The notes: a model not told the origin generated them from the sequence alone. Positions 34,547 to 44,125 are shown, numbered from the stretch's first letter. The stretch is 64,000 nucleotides of DNA from Collimonas humicola (GCF_018304945.1 NZ_JAGQEE010000004.1:186001-250000); one strand, 5' to 3'. Program-made: numbers and translations.

Positions 34547-37500
34547 TTAATTTGGTTTGATCGAAAGTTGCCGCCAGCGGCGCACCGCCACTCCTGTAGT
34601 CAGGTATTCCTGACAATGTATTTTACCGTCCGAACCCACGGTATTGATACAGCCTGGCTGGGTGACATCCGGATTGGGTATCGGCGCTGCCGTGCCAACC
34701 GTGCCGGGGATCGTCGCGGAACTTAAATTGGTGTTGGGCGGCGCATCGGCGACAATCAAATGGAATTTATCCGAGTAAGCTCCCGACAGGAAATTAGCTC
34801 CCAAAGTTTGCGAGGAACCGCCGCCGGCACATGGGTCAGCCGTGTTCGGCGTCAGCGACGTGGTCAGCAAGATGACGTCCTTCACGATCTGCAATGCGCC
34901 AACGGTGCGCTCGCCGCTGCCGGCGGGATAGTCGATGTACCAGCCGCGCTTTGTGTCCCATGCAACGGTATTCCTGGACAGGGTGCGGCCGATCATTTGG
35001 CCCGACTTGGAAAACACGTCGGTCAGGGTCTGCGCCTGCAACTGGCTGCGGCCGCTTACCGCGGCTGCTCCGGGCTTGTCCCATATGCCGTACAGGCTCT
35101 GGGTATCGGTGTTCCCGAGATCATCCGTTTCAAAGTATTTTCCGGTGCCGGCCATCACCATCATTCCGCCCAGCGGATGGGCGGCTATGACAGGCGCCTG
35201 CACAATGGGCTGGGCTTTCGCGGCAGCGCTCGCATCCTTGGCCGTAAACAGGGAACTGCGGCTCCATTGGCTTGCATCGGTAGCGTTGCTTAAATCGAAT
35301 TTCCAAAGATTGCCCTGCAAGTCCCCGGCATATGCGGCTATCAGCTGGCGCGAAGCATTGAATAACAACGCCGGCGCCGACAAGCCGTTGCGCGCATCGG
35401 CGTTGCCTACACCGGTGTCGATTTTCTTGATCAAGGCGCCGCTCTGGATATCGACCAGATACAGCACCGCATGTCCGTTGGCGCTGTTGTAGCCGTTGCC
35501 GAAAATGGCCGCCCATTTGTTATTGGCCAGCAGCACGACTGCCGGTGCGCCCAGCACATGCCCCATATCCGCATCGCTGGAAGCAGCGTTGTACTCCCAC
35601 AGAACGCTTCCTTCCGCCAGGGAATCCGGCTTGCTGACATCTATCGCAAAGACGCTCTGCGCGCCGGCGCCGGTCGTTCCCAGCAGAATATTTTTCCATG
35701 CGCCGCCGATATAGGCGTCTCCCTCCACCAGCGGTCCATCGACAAAATAATGGTGACCGTAGTTAAGGTCGCTCAAGGTTTTCAGGTTGGGATAGACGCT
35801 ATTCGGGATGAAGGCGAATTTCTCAACGCCGTTGGTATCAAAGCCGTGCAGCATGCCGTCATTGGCCCCGACATAGATCATGCCGTTGCGCTTGGCCTTG
35901 TCCCCCAGGAACGCCGTGTAAGTGCTGCCGCCGGGAATCGACGCCGGCAATGCGGCATAGCCGAAATCGTTGCCCTGAACGTAGAGCGGAGTCGAGTTGA
36001 CGATGTCGCCGAGCTTGTTCTGGCGATAACGGAACACGCCTGAACCGCTGCCGTCCGGCGCCTGCTCCATGCCGGAACTGCCTTTCAGGTAATCCACGAC
36101 ATTGGCTGAAACCAGCATGGCTTGCTGGCTGTCGACGCCGCTGGTCAGGTTCGCCCAGGTAAAGGCCTTGGCACTGTTCGTACTTGGATTCCAGGTCACG
36201 ATATTGCGTTTTGCGTAGTCCGGCAGCAATGCTGCCGCATCCCATTTCGGCGTCGGATCAAGCTTTCCCCGCGCGCCGATTTGATGCGCAGTCAAATGTC
36301 CGGTCCAGCTGCCGGAATCGAAACTCGGGACATAGGCGACGGCATTCTTTGCGCCCGGCACCGGGCCGCCTGGTATCGACGTATTGCCGCCGGAACCGGT
36401 GGCCTTGCCGATTTCAGCCAGGATGCTGTTCAGGCCATCCTGCAGGCTCTTGGGATTTTTTGCGCTGAAATAGCTGCCGTGGCCATTGACCGCCGTGTGC
36501 CACAGATCGTCGATAGCAGAAGCAGTATCCGCTTTTGGTTCCGGCCACTGCAGTTTCCCATTCTTGATGTCAGCATAATGACCGCTGGCCGCCGTCTTGT
36601 AATCCGGCTGATAGACCAAGGTGCCGTTGGCGCCAAGACCGATAGTGTGGGTCGTCATGTGCTGCCAGGTGGCCGGATCGGTCGAGGTTGCCGAGACTTT
36701 CCCGACCGTGCCGTTGCCATTGCGAATCCCGATGTCGTTGACCCAGTATTTCATGGCTACATCCGCCAGGACATTGGAATTGGCTTTGCTTCCCTCATAA
36801 AAAGGAGCAGGAAACAGCTCACCCGGCGTCAATGCCCCGCCTGCGACAGGATCGTGCGGAACCGGCGCCGGCAATGTCGGCACCGACTTGTCCTGGTTGC
36901 CGATCGAGCCTGGCGCGTCGCCGTTCCAATAGCCGTCGGTCGAGAGAATCGTGTAGTTTGCCTGGCACTGCAGCTGGATCGGATCCGGCGCGGATCGCGC
37001 GCCTGCCATGCCCTTGCCCATATAGTATTGGCCCACTTGGTCCAGCGCGCTGATCAGCGGCGTGCCGCCCTTCGGGTCAATCGCATACAGCCTGGCGTAC
37101 CAGGCCGCTTTTTGTGTCGCGTTGAAAAGCGATATGGGGACAAAGTTGGCGGCGCTGACATTCGGCTTGGTGTTGTTGTCGTTGATTGTCGAAAAGCCGA
37201 CGCGAAAACGATCGTTGATGCCGGAAAAGGCCGTCCCCAATGCCGTTTTCATCAACAGTATGCGGGTCCGATAATACGAAAACCAGTTGGCGAAATTCTG
37301 CAGCTCTTCGGCGTATGTGCAGGTGGAGCCGGCGCAATCCGTACGGCTCGAGGCGCGCGGATATTTATCATTGCTCTTAACAATATCCACCCGCCTGTAG
37401 TAGGCGTCCTTATCTTCACCTGGATTGCCGGTTGGCGTTCCGCTTCCTATCCAGTTGTAGTAAAACGCATAGCGCGCAACCAGATTGCTCCCAGTGCCGC

Positions 37501-37996
37501 CAGAGCCTGTGCAGTTATTGTTGCTGGCATATGTCGCTCGATCATAAAGCGGCAAGGAAAATGGATTACGCGGGGTGCACACGGCGCCAATGTCCGTGAG
37601 TTTTGCATTCGGCGCCAGATAGGGGTCAATCACTGTCGCCGTGATGCTGGCTTTACCCATGGATGTACCATCGGCCTTGACGCCGGGCGCATAGGTAGTC
37701 CCGGGATTGTAGTAAATCTGATTCCAGGCGCTGGAATAGTAGGATCGCTGGGTTTTAGCCGAATTGAATTCAGCCGTGGCATCCGTGCCGGTCACCGATC
37801 CCCACACCATGCTGCCTGAATTATCAAGTACATACATGATATTTGGCGGTGGCGGCAGCGGCAGGAACAACGGCGATTGCGCCATTTCCGCGACCGCCAC
37901 GCCCGATACCGCAGCCATGCCGAGGCACAGGCAATGCGCAGCTAGCTTGATCAGACGGCCGCGCGGCGAGCTGCGCGTTACACTGCTTATTAACAT
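34547..37996 (-). CDS. pilY1: Type IV pilus tip-associated protein PilY1, copy 2
   Basis: 1149 residues. A signal peptide (AAHCLCLGMAAVSGVAVA) is followed by the von Willebrand A-like metal site DNSGSMVWG near residue 50. The same vWA-plus-propeller layout as copy 1 is seen, ending in GDLQGNLWKFDL. The preceding segment is LLFNASRQLIAAYAGD, with no Asp residues, so the calcium loop found in Pseudomonas PilY1 is lost. The start at 37996 is preceded by GGAGAACCC. Probably redundant with copy 1 in structure but different in calcium response. Confidence 0.9.
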   Translation of the reverse strand: MLISSVTRSSPRGRLIKLAAHCLCLGMAAVSGVAVAEMAQSPLFLPLPPPPNIMYVLDNSGSMVWGSVTGTDATAEFNSAKTQRSYYSSAWNQIYYNPGTTYAPGVKADGTSMGKASITATVIDPYLAPNAKLTDIGAVCTPRNPFSLPLYDRATYASNNNCTGSGGTGSNLVARYAFYYNWIGSGTPTGNPGEDKDAYYRRVDIVKSNDKYPRASSRTDCAGSTCTYAEELQNFANWFSYYRTRILLMKTALGTAFSGINDRFRVGFSTINDNNTKPNVSAANFVPISLFNATQKAAWYARLYAIDPKGGTPLISALDQVGQYYMGKGMAGARSAPDPIQLQCQANYTILSTDGYWNGDAPGSIGNQDKSVPTLPAPVPHDPVAGGALTPGELFPAPFYEGSKANSNVLADVAMKYWVNDIGIRNGNGTVGKVSATSTDPATWQHMTTHTIGLGANGTLVYQPDYKTAASGHYADIKNGKLQWPEPKADTASAIDDLWHTAVNGHGSYFSAKNPKSLQDGLNSILAEIGKATGSGGNTSIPGGPVPGAKNAVAYVPSFDSGSWTGHLTAHQIGARGKLDPTPKWDAAALLPDYAKRNIVTWNPSTNSAKAFTWANLTSGVDSQQAMLVSANVVDYLKGSSGMEQAPDGSGSGVFRYRQNKLGDIVNSTPLYVQGNDFGYAALPASIPGGSTYTAFLGDKAKRNGMIYVGANDGMLHGFDTNGVEKFAFIPNSVYPNLKTLSDLNYGHHYFVDGPLVEGDAYIGGAWKNILLGTTGAGAQSVFAIDVSKPDSLAEGSVLWEYNAASSDADMGHVLGAPAVVLLANNKWAAIFGNGYNSANGHAVLYLVDIQSGALIKKIDTGVGNADARNGLSAPALLFNASRQLIAAYAGDLQGNLWKFDLSNATDASQWSRSSLFTAKDASAAAKAQPIVQAPVIAAHPLGGMMVMAGTGKYFETDDLGNTDTQSLYGIWDKPGAAAVSGRSQLQAQTLTDVFSKSGQMIGRTLSRNTVAWDTKRGWYIDYPAGSGERTVGALQIVKDVILLTTSLTPNTADPCAGGGSSQTLGANFLSGAYSDKFHLIVADAPPNTNLSSATIPGTVGTAAPIPNPDVTQPGCINTVGSDGKIHCQEYLTTGVAVRRWRQLSIKPN

Positions 37997-38010
37997 GGGT
38001 TCTCCAACTC

Positions 38011-38523
38011 TCAAAATTTCAAATAGCTTTGCAGCACTACCTTCGCATTAGGACTGGCCATGGACGTGTCGACGCCGAATGCAGTAACCCGATAAACCTT
38101 GGCGCTGATATCTCTCTTGATCTGGGTAGGTCCCATCGCAATGCTCGCTGTCACGTCTTCGATAATGCATTGCGCCGCTCCGCTTCCATTCGGCAAGCTT
38201 ACGGTGGCCGTTGTCGCAGCCGTTTCCGGCCAGACATCCCACACATTGGCGCCGTCAACCGCCTTGGTAATCATGCTGTCGAGTTGGCGGGCGGCGGCGC
38301 CGGGCTTAGGAACGATCGCATTTCTTTGCGCCCCTGTTTCGCAATGACGCAAGCCGCTTTCGGCGGCCTGAAACGCCAGTTGGTGATTGCGCGAATTGGC
38401 CGCCATCTTTTCGTCCAGCGTCACGTTGCGGATCGCGACAGCGCCGATCAGCATCATGAGAACCAGAAAAACCAGCACCATCGGCAGCGCAATGCCGGAT
38501 TGCGGAAAATTTTTATGTGCCAT
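38011..38523 (-). CDS. pilX: Type IV pilus minor pilin PilX, copy 2
   Basis: 170-residue minor pilin with the processing site SG followed by IALPMVLVFLVLMMLIGAVA. Glu5 is again absent, consistent with a tip-capping role, and ENHQ-type residues follow in NSRNHQLAFQAAESGLRHCE. It is 14 bases before pilY1 copy 2 and 29 bases after pilW copy 2, so one operon is likely. Confidence 0.84.
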   Translation of the reverse strand: MAHKNFPQSGIALPMVLVFLVLMMLIGAVAIRNVTLDEKMAANSRNHQLAFQAAESGLRHCETGAQRNAIVPKPGAAARQLDSMITKAVDGANVWDVWPETAATTATVSLPNGSGAAQCIIEDVTASIAMGPTQIKRDISAKVYRVTAFGVDTSMASPNAKVVLQSYLKF

Positions 38524-38552
38524 AATTAAGTTGGATGAATAGTCGGAGCCGC

Positions 38553-39473
38553 TCAGTTCAGCAAACTGGCGGTGGCGTTGTTACGCAAGGTGAATGTGCG
38601 CGTCATCGTGGTATGCAACAAGCGATCGGTCGCGGTGGTCGGCTCCGTCGCATTGCACTTGTAGTAGGTTTGGCCTGCCGCGCCGGTCATCACGCTGTTC
38701 GCGCTATGGATTTCCAGGCAAACGGTCACCGTAACCACGCGATCCCAGCCAACCTTGTTGTTGCCGTTGACCGCACCGGCGGCGCCGGCAGTTGCCGCAT
38801 CCGTGGTCGTTTGCACGGGCGCATATTGATTGCCGGTGTCAAGCCCGTAGGTCAGCAGCATATTGTCGACATTGCCTAATATCGCCTGCGGAGTTCTGGC
38901 GCCGGCATTCCCTCTGCAGTACAAGGTTTTGGTTTTCGTATCGAGATAAAAATTGTTGATCACCAGGCCGCCTTGCGTACTGCTGGCGTTGGCCGCCTTG
39001 GCGCCGCTGCAATCCGTCCCTGCGCCGCTGATATTGGTGGCGTCGTAATAGGGTTCGCTGGTGTAGCTGACAGTGAAAGCGGAAGGACCGGCGATGCTCG
39101 ATGGCGCCGGAACCGGCGCGGAGGCGCAGTTCGGGCGTATCGCCACGGGCGTTGCGAAACCGTAGTTACACCCTGTTATTCCCTTTAGGTCCGATGCATC
39201 CGCAGGCGGAAAATCCGTGGTATTGCCAGTCTGCATATTGCCGAATCCAGCCTGCATCAGGTTGCGGCCAATCACCGCCATAGCGTAGCGCCCATCTTCC
39301 TGTATGCGCGCATTGTCGTCGTTCAGGCGAGAACTGGATCGGCTGTTCAAGTATAGGTTGCTCAAGAACAGCAACAGGATCAGGCCAATCGTCATCGACA
39401 CCATTAATTCAACCAGCGTAAAGCCGCGCGCGTTGCAGCGGCGAGCGCCGGCATCCGATAGAAAATTCATCAT
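38553..39473 (-). CDS. pilW: Type IV pilus minor pilin PilW, copy 2
   Basis: 306-residue prepilin-like protein. The motif is ARG followed by FTLVELMVSMTIGLILLLFL, with Glu5. The larger C-terminal domain has ARIQEDGRYAMAVIGRNLMQ, typical of PilW. The start at 39473 (MMNFLSDAGA) overlaps the pilV stop in ATGATGA; a longer frame from 39545 is not supported. Confidence 0.85.
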   Translation of the reverse strand: MMNFLSDAGARRCNARGFTLVELMVSMTIGLILLLFLSNLYLNSRSSSRLNDDNARIQEDGRYAMAVIGRNLMQAGFGNMQTGNTTDFPPADASDLKGITGCNYGFATPVAIRPNCASAPVPAPSSIAGPSAFTVSYTSEPYYDATNISGAGTDCSGAKAANASSTQGGLVINNFYLDTKTKTLYCRGNAGARTPQAILGNVDNMLLTYGLDTGNQYAPVQTTTDAATAGAAGAVNGNNKVGWDRVVTVTVCLEIHSANSVMTGAAGQTYYKCNATEPTTATDRLLHTTMTRTFTLRNNATASLLN

Positions 39474-40072
39474 GGCATCACCGTGGTTTGAAAGCAGCGT
39501 ATCTCGTTCTGGTCGACTTTTGACGGAAACACCGAAGCATCGCAATTGGCGTCAGCTGCCTTGGCCAGGGCTTTGTCGGGTTCGTTGTAATACACCGTGA
39601 TGGTGACCCCCTGCTTCGCGTCGTAGGCGGAGACGTTGCCCCAGCCTCCGGCCAGCCCGCGGTTCAGGGCCAGCCGCCACTCATAGATATCTTTATCGGC
39701 AATGTCTTGCGGAGTAATGCAAGCCGCCGGTACTTTGCCAGCGCATGACGGGACGGCCGACGGCGGCGCTTCCGAATATTGCTCGCCTGCGCGGTAGTAA
39801 GTCGCAGTGTCGGGGCCGCCGCCGGCGCCGCTGTTCACGGCCTTGGTCACGGGAGATGCATTGGCACGTATCCGGTCCGCCATATCGGCGCCAAACTGGC
39901 TCGCCAGGGAACGGAAATGCGCCACTTTCTGATATTTCAGTGCGGCCATCTGCAAGCCCGCCAGTCCCAGCAGCGCGAAGGCGGATATCGTGATGGATAT
40001 CAATACTTCGATCATGCCGACGCCGCGCTGCCGGCGTCCGGCGCGCAATAAATTATTTCTGAGAAAAACCAT
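39470..40072 (-). CDS. pilV: Type IV pilus minor pilin PilV, copy 2
   Basis: 200-residue minor pilin. The site is RG followed by VGMIEVLISITISAFALLGL, with Glu5. The start at 40072 is preferred because AAGGG lies nine bases upstream; another ATG at 40081 sits right on that site. The C-terminal domain includes DMADRIRANASPVTK, found in PilV proteins. Confidence 0.82.
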   Translation of the reverse strand: MVFLRNNLLRAGRRQRGVGMIEVLISITISAFALLGLAGLQMAALKYQKVAHFRSLASQFGADMADRIRANASPVTKAVNSGAGGGPDTATYYRAGEQYSEAPPSAVPSCAGKVPAACITPQDIADKDIYEWRLALNRGLAGGWGNVSAYDAKQGVTITVYYNEPDKALAKAADANCDASVFPSKVDQNEIRCFQTTVMP

Positions 40073-40104
40073 GCTTCTCATCCCTTTCGATTGCCTTGAT
40101 GACG

Positions 40105-40710
40105 TCAAGCCGGGCATGTCTCTGTCCCAGCCGGAAGCGTGCTGATCCGTCCGCTCGGAGAAAAGCAGACTGTCCGCGCAAAGTTGTTTTTGAACGTAAA
40201 AGTAAAGGCGCCGGGCGGCGCCGGCCATGGCGCGCCGCCGGCGTTATATGTGATCGCGGTCGCGGTGGATGCTGGAGCGATGCGGGTGCCCGTATTGAAA
40301 GCTCCCTGGCGCGCCAGGATTTTGTGCGCAGATGCGGGATCGGGATCCGGCGTATCGGCGGCAGTTCCGACGTATACCAGCCAGCCGCTGGACCAGTCGC
40401 TTTCGCTGTTATTACAGGTGTTTGTTCCGCTTTCGGCGCCAGTGCTGCGGCAGATGGTCACCGCGCCGGCACGTTGAATCGCCTCGGAGCGCGCCAGCAT
40501 GGTCGCCGCAATGAATTCATTGACGTTGCCCGACAAACGAGTCTGGTTAATGAAATTACCCATCGATGGCAATGCCACAGTCGCCAATATGGCCGCCACT
40601 GAAATAGTGACAAGTAACTCGACCAGGGTGAAACCCTTACTAGATTGCAAAACAATGCTTTTATGGCATCGGAAAACCCGCAATAAATTCGCAGAATTAC
40701 TTCTTTGCAC
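40105..40710 (-). CDS. fimT: FimT/GspH-type minor pilin, copy 2
   Basis: 201-residue prepilin of the GspH/FimT family. The motif is SKG followed by FTLVELLVTISVAAILATVA; LARSEAIQRAGAVTICRS is the typical helix-to-strand segment. The start is taken as GTG at 40710, with AAGGA seven bases before it; a TTG at 40746 would be longer. First gene of the second cluster, whose order fimT-pilV-pilW-pilX-pilY1-pilE matches the fimU-pilVWXY1Y2E operon of Pseudomonas aeruginosa. Confidence 0.8.
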   Translation of the reverse strand: MQRSNSANLLRVFRCHKSIVLQSSKGFTLVELLVTISVAAILATVALPSMGNFINQTRLSGNVNEFIAATMLARSEAIQRAGAVTICRSTGAESGTNTCNNSESDWSSGWLVYVGTAADTPDPDPASAHKILARQGAFNTGTRIAPASTATAITYNAGGAPWPAPPGAFTFTFKNNFARTVCFSPSGRISTLPAGTETCPA

Positions 40711-40752
40711 GCGACATTCCTTCCTCGGAAAATGCTGATTTGACAAGGCCTT

Positions 40753-40781
40753 ATTATATATTTTGCATTTCCCCAGAAAAA
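40753..40781 (-). promoter_or_regulatory. Candidate promoter of the second pilin cluster
   Basis: Minus-strand TATAAT (plus 40753-40758) with a 17-base spacer to TTTTTC (plus 40776-40781). The -10 is perfect and the -35 poor, which suggests dependence on an activator. The predicted start is about 35 bases before the fimT start codon. Confidence 0.5.
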
Positions 40782-40825
40782 CTCTCTGACCGTCCGCTTG
40801 TCGTTGCCCTCGTACCGCTCATCTG

Positions 40826-40868
40826 TTACAAATTGTAAATAAGCAATATATTATGTTTCAAATTGTAA
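40826..40868. promoter_or_regulatory. Pair of palindromic operator-like sites upstream of fimT copy 2
   Basis: TTACAAATTGTAA (40826-40838, perfect palindrome) and TTTCAAATTGTAA (40856-40868). Eleven identical bases recur exactly 30 bases apart, about three helical turns. They lie about 80-120 bases upstream of the predicted fimT start on the minus strand. The regulator is not known. Confidence 0.5.
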
Positions 40869-41087
40869 AAGTTCAGTATTTTCTTACTTTTTTATGACTA
40901 TTGATTTTTACTGGCTTTCCGAAAGCGACACGGTCAGTCAAGCCATCCTTGCTGATAAGTCGAGCGGCCAAATGTTATAATCCGCGCGTCCTGCAAACGG
41001 GCCGATAGTCGCCCGCAAAGCGGTTCGGCAATGCGGCAGGCGAATGAGGTTTTCGCAGTGCAGCCATCGTTGCCGCCTTAGGCCATT

Positions 41088-41135
41088 CTTATTACAGTCC
41101 TTATTACAGTCCTTATTACAGTCCTTATTACAGTC
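41088..41135. repeat. 12-bp tandem repeat, four perfect copies
   Basis: CTTATTACAGTC repeated at 41088, 41100, 41112 and 41124, then a degenerate copy (CTTGTTCAACGTC). It lies in the leader of the next gene, 54 bases before its start codon. It may alter leader length by slipped-strand mispairing. Nothing else is convincing in the surrounding region (40870-41189). Confidence 0.85.
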
Positions 41136-41189
41136 CTTGTTCAACGTCATGCACAGATACGGCATGGCTTTCATCTAATGGAGTTTGCT

Positions 41190-41540
41190 ATGTCGGCAAC
41201 AATGCGGCCAATCCGCCTGCTCATGATTTTCCTGCTGGCGACGCTGGCCTTTTCCGCAATGGCAGTCGAGCGCGATTTTCCCGCCACCACCTTGCGCGGG
41301 AAAATGACCATCACCGCCTACCCCACCGTCGCCATGAGCGGCAACACGCTGCGGCTGTCGCCCGGCTCGCGCATCTGGAACACCCAGCAGCTGACCCAGA
41401 TCCCGAGTTCGCTGGGCAGCGACACTTACCTGGTGAATTACACCTTGAACATACAAGGCGACATCGATCGCGTCTGGATCCTGACGCCCGATGAGGCCAG
41501 TGTAAAAATCGAAGCGCAGCGCAACAGTCTGAAACGGTAA
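41190..41540 (+). CDS. Secreted hypothetical protein
   Basis: 116-residue protein with a signal peptide (LLMIFLLATLAFSAMA, probable cleavage after AMA). The mature part, about 95 residues, starts VERDFPATTLRGKMTITAYP and continues without any domain I recognise; it looks beta-rich. The ATG at 41190 is chosen because GGAG lies six bases upstream; another in-frame ATG at 41178 includes that site. It is 22 bases before miaB, so it may be co-transcribed with it. Confidence 0.65.
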   Translation: MSATMRPIRLLMIFLLATLAFSAMAVERDFPATTLRGKMTITAYPTVAMSGNTLRLSPGSRIWNTQQLTQIPSSLGSDTYLVNYTLNIQGDIDRVWILTPDEASVKIEAQRNSLKR

Positions 41541-41562
41541 ATGAAACGATAAATAAGCAGTC

Positions 41563-42915
41563 ATGGAAAAAACGATGCAAAAGAAAGTATTCATCAAGAC
41601 CTTCGGCTGTCAGATGAACGAGTACGACTCGGACAAGATGGCCGATGTGTTGAACGCCTCCGACGGACTGGTCAAGACTGACCGTCCGGAGGATGCCGAC
41701 GTGATTTTGCTGAATACCTGCTCAGTGCGCGAAAAGGCGCAGGAAAAAGTGTTTTCCGACCTTGGCCGCCTGCGCGAGCTGAAGCGCAACAATCCCGACC
41801 TGCTGATCGGCGTCGGCGGCTGCGTGGCGTCGCAGGAAGGCGCTGCCATCGTCAAGCGCGCGCCGTATGTCGACATGGTGTTCGGCCCGCAGACCCTGCA
41901 CCGCTTGCCGGAAATGATCAGCCAGCGGCGCGCTACCGGCCATTCTCAGGTCGACATCAGCTTCCCTGAAATCGAGAAGTTCGACCATATGCCGCCGGCC
42001 AAGGTGGAAGGCGCGACGGCGTTCGTCTCGATCATGGAAGGCTGCAGCAAGTATTGCAGCTACTGCGTAGTGCCTTACACCCGCGGCGAAGAAGTATCGC
42101 GCCGCTTTGAAGACGTGCTGACCGAAGTGGCCGGGTTGGCCGAGCAAGGCGTCAAGGAAATTACGCTGCTGGGCCAGAACGTTAACGCCTTCCGCGGCGT
42201 CATGGCGGATGGCGAGATTGCCGATTTCGCCTTGCTGATCGAGTACATCGCCGAGATCCCCGGCATCGAACGGATCCGCTTTGTCACCAGCCATCCGAAA
42301 GAATTCACGCAGCGCCTGATCGATACCTACGCCAAGGTGCCGAAGCTGGTCGATCACCTTTACCTGCCGGCGCAGCATGGCTCGGATCGCATCCTGTCGG
42401 CCATGAAGCGCGGCTACACCGTGCTGGAATACAAGTCGGTGATCCGCCGCCTGCGCCAGGTGCGCCCCAACATCACGATTTCGAGCGACTTCATCATCGG
42501 CTTCCCGGGCGAAACCGACGCCGACTTCGAGGCGCTGATGAAGCTGATCACCGATATCGGCTACGACAACAGTTTCAGCTTCATCTTCAGCCCGCGGCCG
42601 GGCACGCCTGCCGCAAACCTGCAGGACGACACGCCGCATGAAGTCAAGCTCAAGCGGCTGCAGCACTTGCAGGCAACGGTGGAAGAAAACATGGCCAGGA
42701 TCAGCGCGGCGATGGTCGGTTCCGTGCAGCGCATCCTGGTGGAAGGCCCGTCCAAGAAGAACCCGGACGAGCTGCAAGGCCGCACCGAGAACAACCGGGT
42801 GGTCAATTTCAACGCCGGTCCGAATGGCGCGCGCCTGATCGGCGAGCTGATCGACGTCACGATTACAGAAACACTGACCTATACCCTGCGCGGCGAAATC
42901 GTCGTCGCCGCATAG
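41563..42915 (+). CDS. miaB: tRNA-2-methylthio-N6-dimethylallyladenosine synthase
   Basis: 450-residue radical-SAM methylthiotransferase that adds a methylthio group to the product of MiaA in tRNA. The N-terminal UPF0004 domain has cluster cysteines in [23 protein letters not shown] and [11 protein letters not shown]. The radical-SAM cluster is [17 protein letters not shown], and a C-terminal TRAM domain follows (about 385-450). The start [16 protein letters not shown] is at 41563. First gene of the miaB-phoH-ybeY block. Confidence 0.95.
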   Translation: MEKTMQKKVFIKTFGCQMNEYDSDKMADVLNASDGLVKTDRPEDADVILLNTCSVREKAQEKVFSDLGRLRELKRNNPDLLIGVGGCVASQEGAAIVKRAPYVDMVFGPQTLHRLPEMISQRRATGHSQVDISFPEIEKFDHMPPAKVEGATAFVSIMEGCSKYCSYCVVPYTRGEEVSRRFEDVLTEVAGLAEQGVKEITLLGQNVNAFRGVMADGEIADFALLIEYIAEIPGIERIRFVTSHPKEFTQRLIDTYAKVPKLVDHLYLPAQHGSDRILSAMKRGYTVLEYKSVIRRLRQVRPNITISSDFIIGFPGETDADFEALMKLITDIGYDNSFSFIFSPRPGTPAANLQDDTPHEVKLKRLQHLQATVEENMARISAAMVGSVQRILVEGPSKKNPDELQGRTENNRVVNFNAGPNGARLIGELIDVTITETLTYTLRGEIVVAA

Positions 42916-42952
42916 CCGACATATCAATCAACCCAGATACGCACACGCCAGT

Positions 42953-44110
42953 TTGAAAACTAAAACCCCTACCCAGCCGCATTACTTCATCCCGCAGCCG
43001 CTCGACAATACGCGGCTGGCGCACTTGTGCGGACCGCTGGATGAAAACCTGCGGCAGATTTCGGCGGCGCTGGATGTCTCGATTTTCCGCCGCGGCGACA
43101 AGTTCATCGCAGCGGGCAGCAATGCCGAACGCGCGGTCGAGATCCTCGACCAGTTTTACGCCGTCGCCAACAAGGTGATTTCGGTCGATGAAATCCAGCT
43201 GGCGCTGGTGGAACAGCGCGCCAAACTCGGCATGGGCAAGAAACCGAAAGCGGCCAAGAGCAATGGCAGGGACGGCGCTGAACCCGGCGACGAAACCGGT
43301 GCAGATCCGGCGGATGCCGAACTGACCGAGACGGATATCGAAAGCCCTGTCCTGAAAACCCGCCGCAGCGATTTGCGCGGGCGTACCCCGCATCAAAGCC
43401 AATACATCCGCTCTATCCTGGAACACGACGTCACCCTCGGCATCGGTCCGGCCGGCACCGGCAAGACGTATCTGGCGGTGGCTTGCGCGGTCGATGCGCT
43501 GGAACGCGACGCGGTCAAGCGCATTGTACTGACGCGGCCGGCGGTCGAAGCCGGCGAACGCCTGGGTTTCCTGCCGGGCGACCTGGCGCAAAAGGTCGAT
43601 CCCTATCTGCGCCCGCTGTATGACGCGCTCTACGATCTGCTGGGCTTTGACCGTACCCAGAAGATGTTTGAAAAGCAGGCGATCGAAATCGCCCCGCTGG
43701 CCTATATGCGCGGCCGCACCCTGAACCATGCTTTCATCATCCTGGATGAAGCGCAGAACACGACGCCGGAACAGATGAAGATGTTCCTGACCCGGATCGG
43801 CTTCGGCAGCAAGGCCGTAGTCACCGGCGACGTTACCCAGATCGATTTGCAGCGCGGCCAGAAGAGCGGCCTGATCGATGCCATGAACATACTGAAAGAC
43901 GTGCGCGGCATCGCCTTTACCCGCTTCAACAGCAGCGACGTGGTGCGCCACCCCTTGGTAGCCCGGATTGTCGACGCCTACGAAACCGCCTCGCAGGCGG
44001 CGCCGGCGGCATCCACCCATGGCGTCATCGAAGGCGCGACGCCGCCGGCAGCGAAACCAGCCAAGCCGGTACCGACCGGCATCACCAAAACAGCACGCAA
44101 CAGAAAATAA
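42953..44110 (+). CDS. phoH: PhoH family protein (YbeZ)
   Basis: 385-residue cytoplasmic ATPase of the PhoH/YbeZ family, linked with YbeY in RNA metabolism. Walker A is GPAGTGKTYLAVACA and Walker B is IILDEAQNTTPEQMK. The N-terminal about 110 residues and the Pro/Ala-rich tail are lineage-specific. The only in-frame start before the conserved region is TTG at 42953, since the next Met lies beyond 80 residues. It is 37 bases after miaB and 15 bases before ybeY. Confidence 0.92.
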   Translation: MKTKTPTQPHYFIPQPLDNTRLAHLCGPLDENLRQISAALDVSIFRRGDKFIAAGSNAERAVEILDQFYAVANKVISVDEIQLALVEQRAKLGMGKKPKAAKSNGRDGAEPGDETGADPADAELTETDIESPVLKTRRSDLRGRTPHQSQYIRSILEHDVTLGIGPAGTGKTYLAVACAVDALERDAVKRIVLTRPAVEAGERLGFLPGDLAQKVDPYLRPLYDALYDLLGFDRTQKMFEKQAIEIAPLAYMRGRTLNHAFIILDEAQNTTPEQMKMFLTRIGFGSKAVVTGDVTQIDLQRGQKSGLIDAMNILKDVRGIAFTRFNSSDVVRHPLVARIVDAYETASQAAPAASTHGVIEGATPPAAKPAKPVPTGITKTARNRK

Positions 44111-44125
44111 GCGTAAGTAAGCGCA

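Noticed and set aside
40786-40800. AlgR-type site (CCGTTCGTC-like) near the second pilin cluster
   Set aside because: The best match, CCGTCCGCTTGTC, has an insertion and mismatches and would be expected by chance.
41088-41135. CRISPR array
   Set aside because: Units are 12 bases in direct tandem without spacers, and there are no cas genes in the window.
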